Positions 4,604 to 5,241 of a stretch of 5,241 nucleotides of DNA are shown here, piece after piece; the first letter of the stretch is position 1, and each line of letters opens with the position of its first letter. The translations under genes were made by a program, and so were the position numbers. The stretch comes from Lachnospiraceae bacterium (GTDB lineage: Bacteria; Bacillota; Clostridia; Lachnospirales; Lachnospiraceae), in the NCBI GenBank assembly GCA_017412265.1, contig JAFPYK010000098.1, forward strand, positions 1 through 5,241, written 5' to 3'. Below the pieces are notes generated by a model. That model did not search any database and was not told the DNA's origin. It worked only from the letters and a program-made list of their open reading frames with translations.

Positions 4604-5241
4604 ATGCAGAGAAAGTATTTCTTTTTTGACATCGACGGTACGTTAACCGACCGGAAGAGCGGAGTGCCGGTCCCTTCTGCCATCGAGGCGGTGCGGAAGC
4701 TTAAGGAGGCGGGGCATTTTGTCTCCATCGCGACGGGCCGGGCCTCTTACAAATGCATTCCATTTGCCAGACAGAACGGATTTGACAACATGGTCTGCAA
4801 CGGCGGGCACGGCATCTACATCGACGGTGAGATGAGAGAGAACCGGCCGATCGATTACGAGAAGTCGCTGGCGATCTACCGGCAGGCGCTGGAGCTCGGC
4901 TACGGCGTGCTGGTGGCGGCGGACGATTCCAAGAAGGTCTACGCCAACAGCTTCCGATTCTATGACCAGGTCGGCATCCGCCAGGAGCCGACGACATATA
5001 TCATCGATGAGGATTTTGACCCGGCGAATGTCGAGAAGATCTACAAGATGTATGTGTCGATCCCGGAGGAGGAAGAGGAGCGGCTGACGCTTCGCGATAC
5101 GGTGGGACGGCTGCGTTTCGTGAAGGAGTATCTGATGTTCCAGCCGGATGACAAGAAGGGCGGCATCCTGCGGATGATGGAGCTGGTGGCGCCGGGCGAT
5201 GACAAGGCGCTGGACGAGGTCGTGGTCTTCGGCGATGACAC
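4604..5241 (+). CDS. Cof-type HAD-IIB phosphatase (partial, runs off the window)
   Basis: The first 212 codons of a gene without a stop before the window edge. Motif I is DIDGTLT (9-15; nucleophile D9, acid/base D11), motif II is ATGR (43-46), the family NGG turn that opens the C2 cap is at 66-68, motif III lysine is in DDKKGG (K184/K185), and motif IV begins FGDD (209-212) exactly at the edge. Cof-type proteins are cytoplasmic Mg-dependent phosphatases of sugar phosphates, flavin or pyridoxal phosphates; substrate choice lies in the cap and cannot be read here. At the usual family length of about 250-270 residues, some 40-60 residues are missing. GAAAGGA (4591-4597) lies six bases before the ATG. 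The repeat-bearing gap upstream suggests a separate transcription unit, though no clear promoter is visible. Confidence 0.9.
   Translation, partial: MQRKYFFFDIDGTLTDRKSGVPVPSAIEAVRKLKEAGHFVSIATGRASYKCIPFARQNGFDNMVCNGGHGIYIDGEMRENRPIDYEKSLAIYRQALELGYGVLVAADDSKKVYANSFRFYDQVGIRQEPTTYIIDEDFDPANVEKIYKMYVSIPEEEEERLTLRDTVGRLRFVKEYLMFQPDDKKGGILRMMELVAPGDDKALDEVVVFGDD

Overview
The window looks like chromosome from a fairly high-GC anaerobic Bacillota, probably a Clostridia/Lachnospiraceae-type gut bacterium. This rests on strong AAGGAGG-type ribosome sites, short intergenic gaps, a cysteine-motif flavoprotein typical of anaerobes, and a TPM/zinc-ribbon gene pair of a kind common in Clostridia. The placement is inference; no rRNA or species marker is present. 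All six protein genes read on the + strand.

Layout. Positions 1-601 hold no convincing gene but are dense in inverted repeats: a 9-bp perfect stem (28-36/89-97), a compact three-way junction (167-273), a hairpin (294-330), competing stems (389-455) and a weak terminator-like hairpin (490-517). An AT-rich promoter-like stretch (521-545) follows. This is the best candidate for something undescribed: a large structured RNA of about 500 nt or more that may begin upstream of the window. I cannot assign it to a known RNA class or fix its strand.

Next come two redox genes: an iron-sulfur flavoprotein-like FMN protein (602-1219) and a small CPYC thioredoxin/glutaredoxin-fold protein (1269-1544). A 195-base gap with terminator-like structures separates them from a metallo-beta-lactamase-fold hydrolase (1740-2366). 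A protein with two zinc ribbons and a C-terminal membrane anchor (2448-3533) and a secreted or membrane TPM-domain protein (3547-4332) form a tightly coupled pair, the second gene's Shine-Dalgarno overlapping the first gene's stop codon.

Positions 4333-4603 contain a 22-bp perfect inverted repeat and two copies of a GC-rich 55-bp repeat differing at one base, resembling an extragenic REP-like element. The window ends inside a Cof-type HAD phosphatase gene (4604 onward), cut at motif IV.

Functionally, the first two genes suggest thiol/flavin redox chemistry and the zinc-ribbon/TPM pair suggests an envelope-associated role. Nothing in the sequence ties the MBL hydrolase or the HAD phosphatase to a defined pathway.
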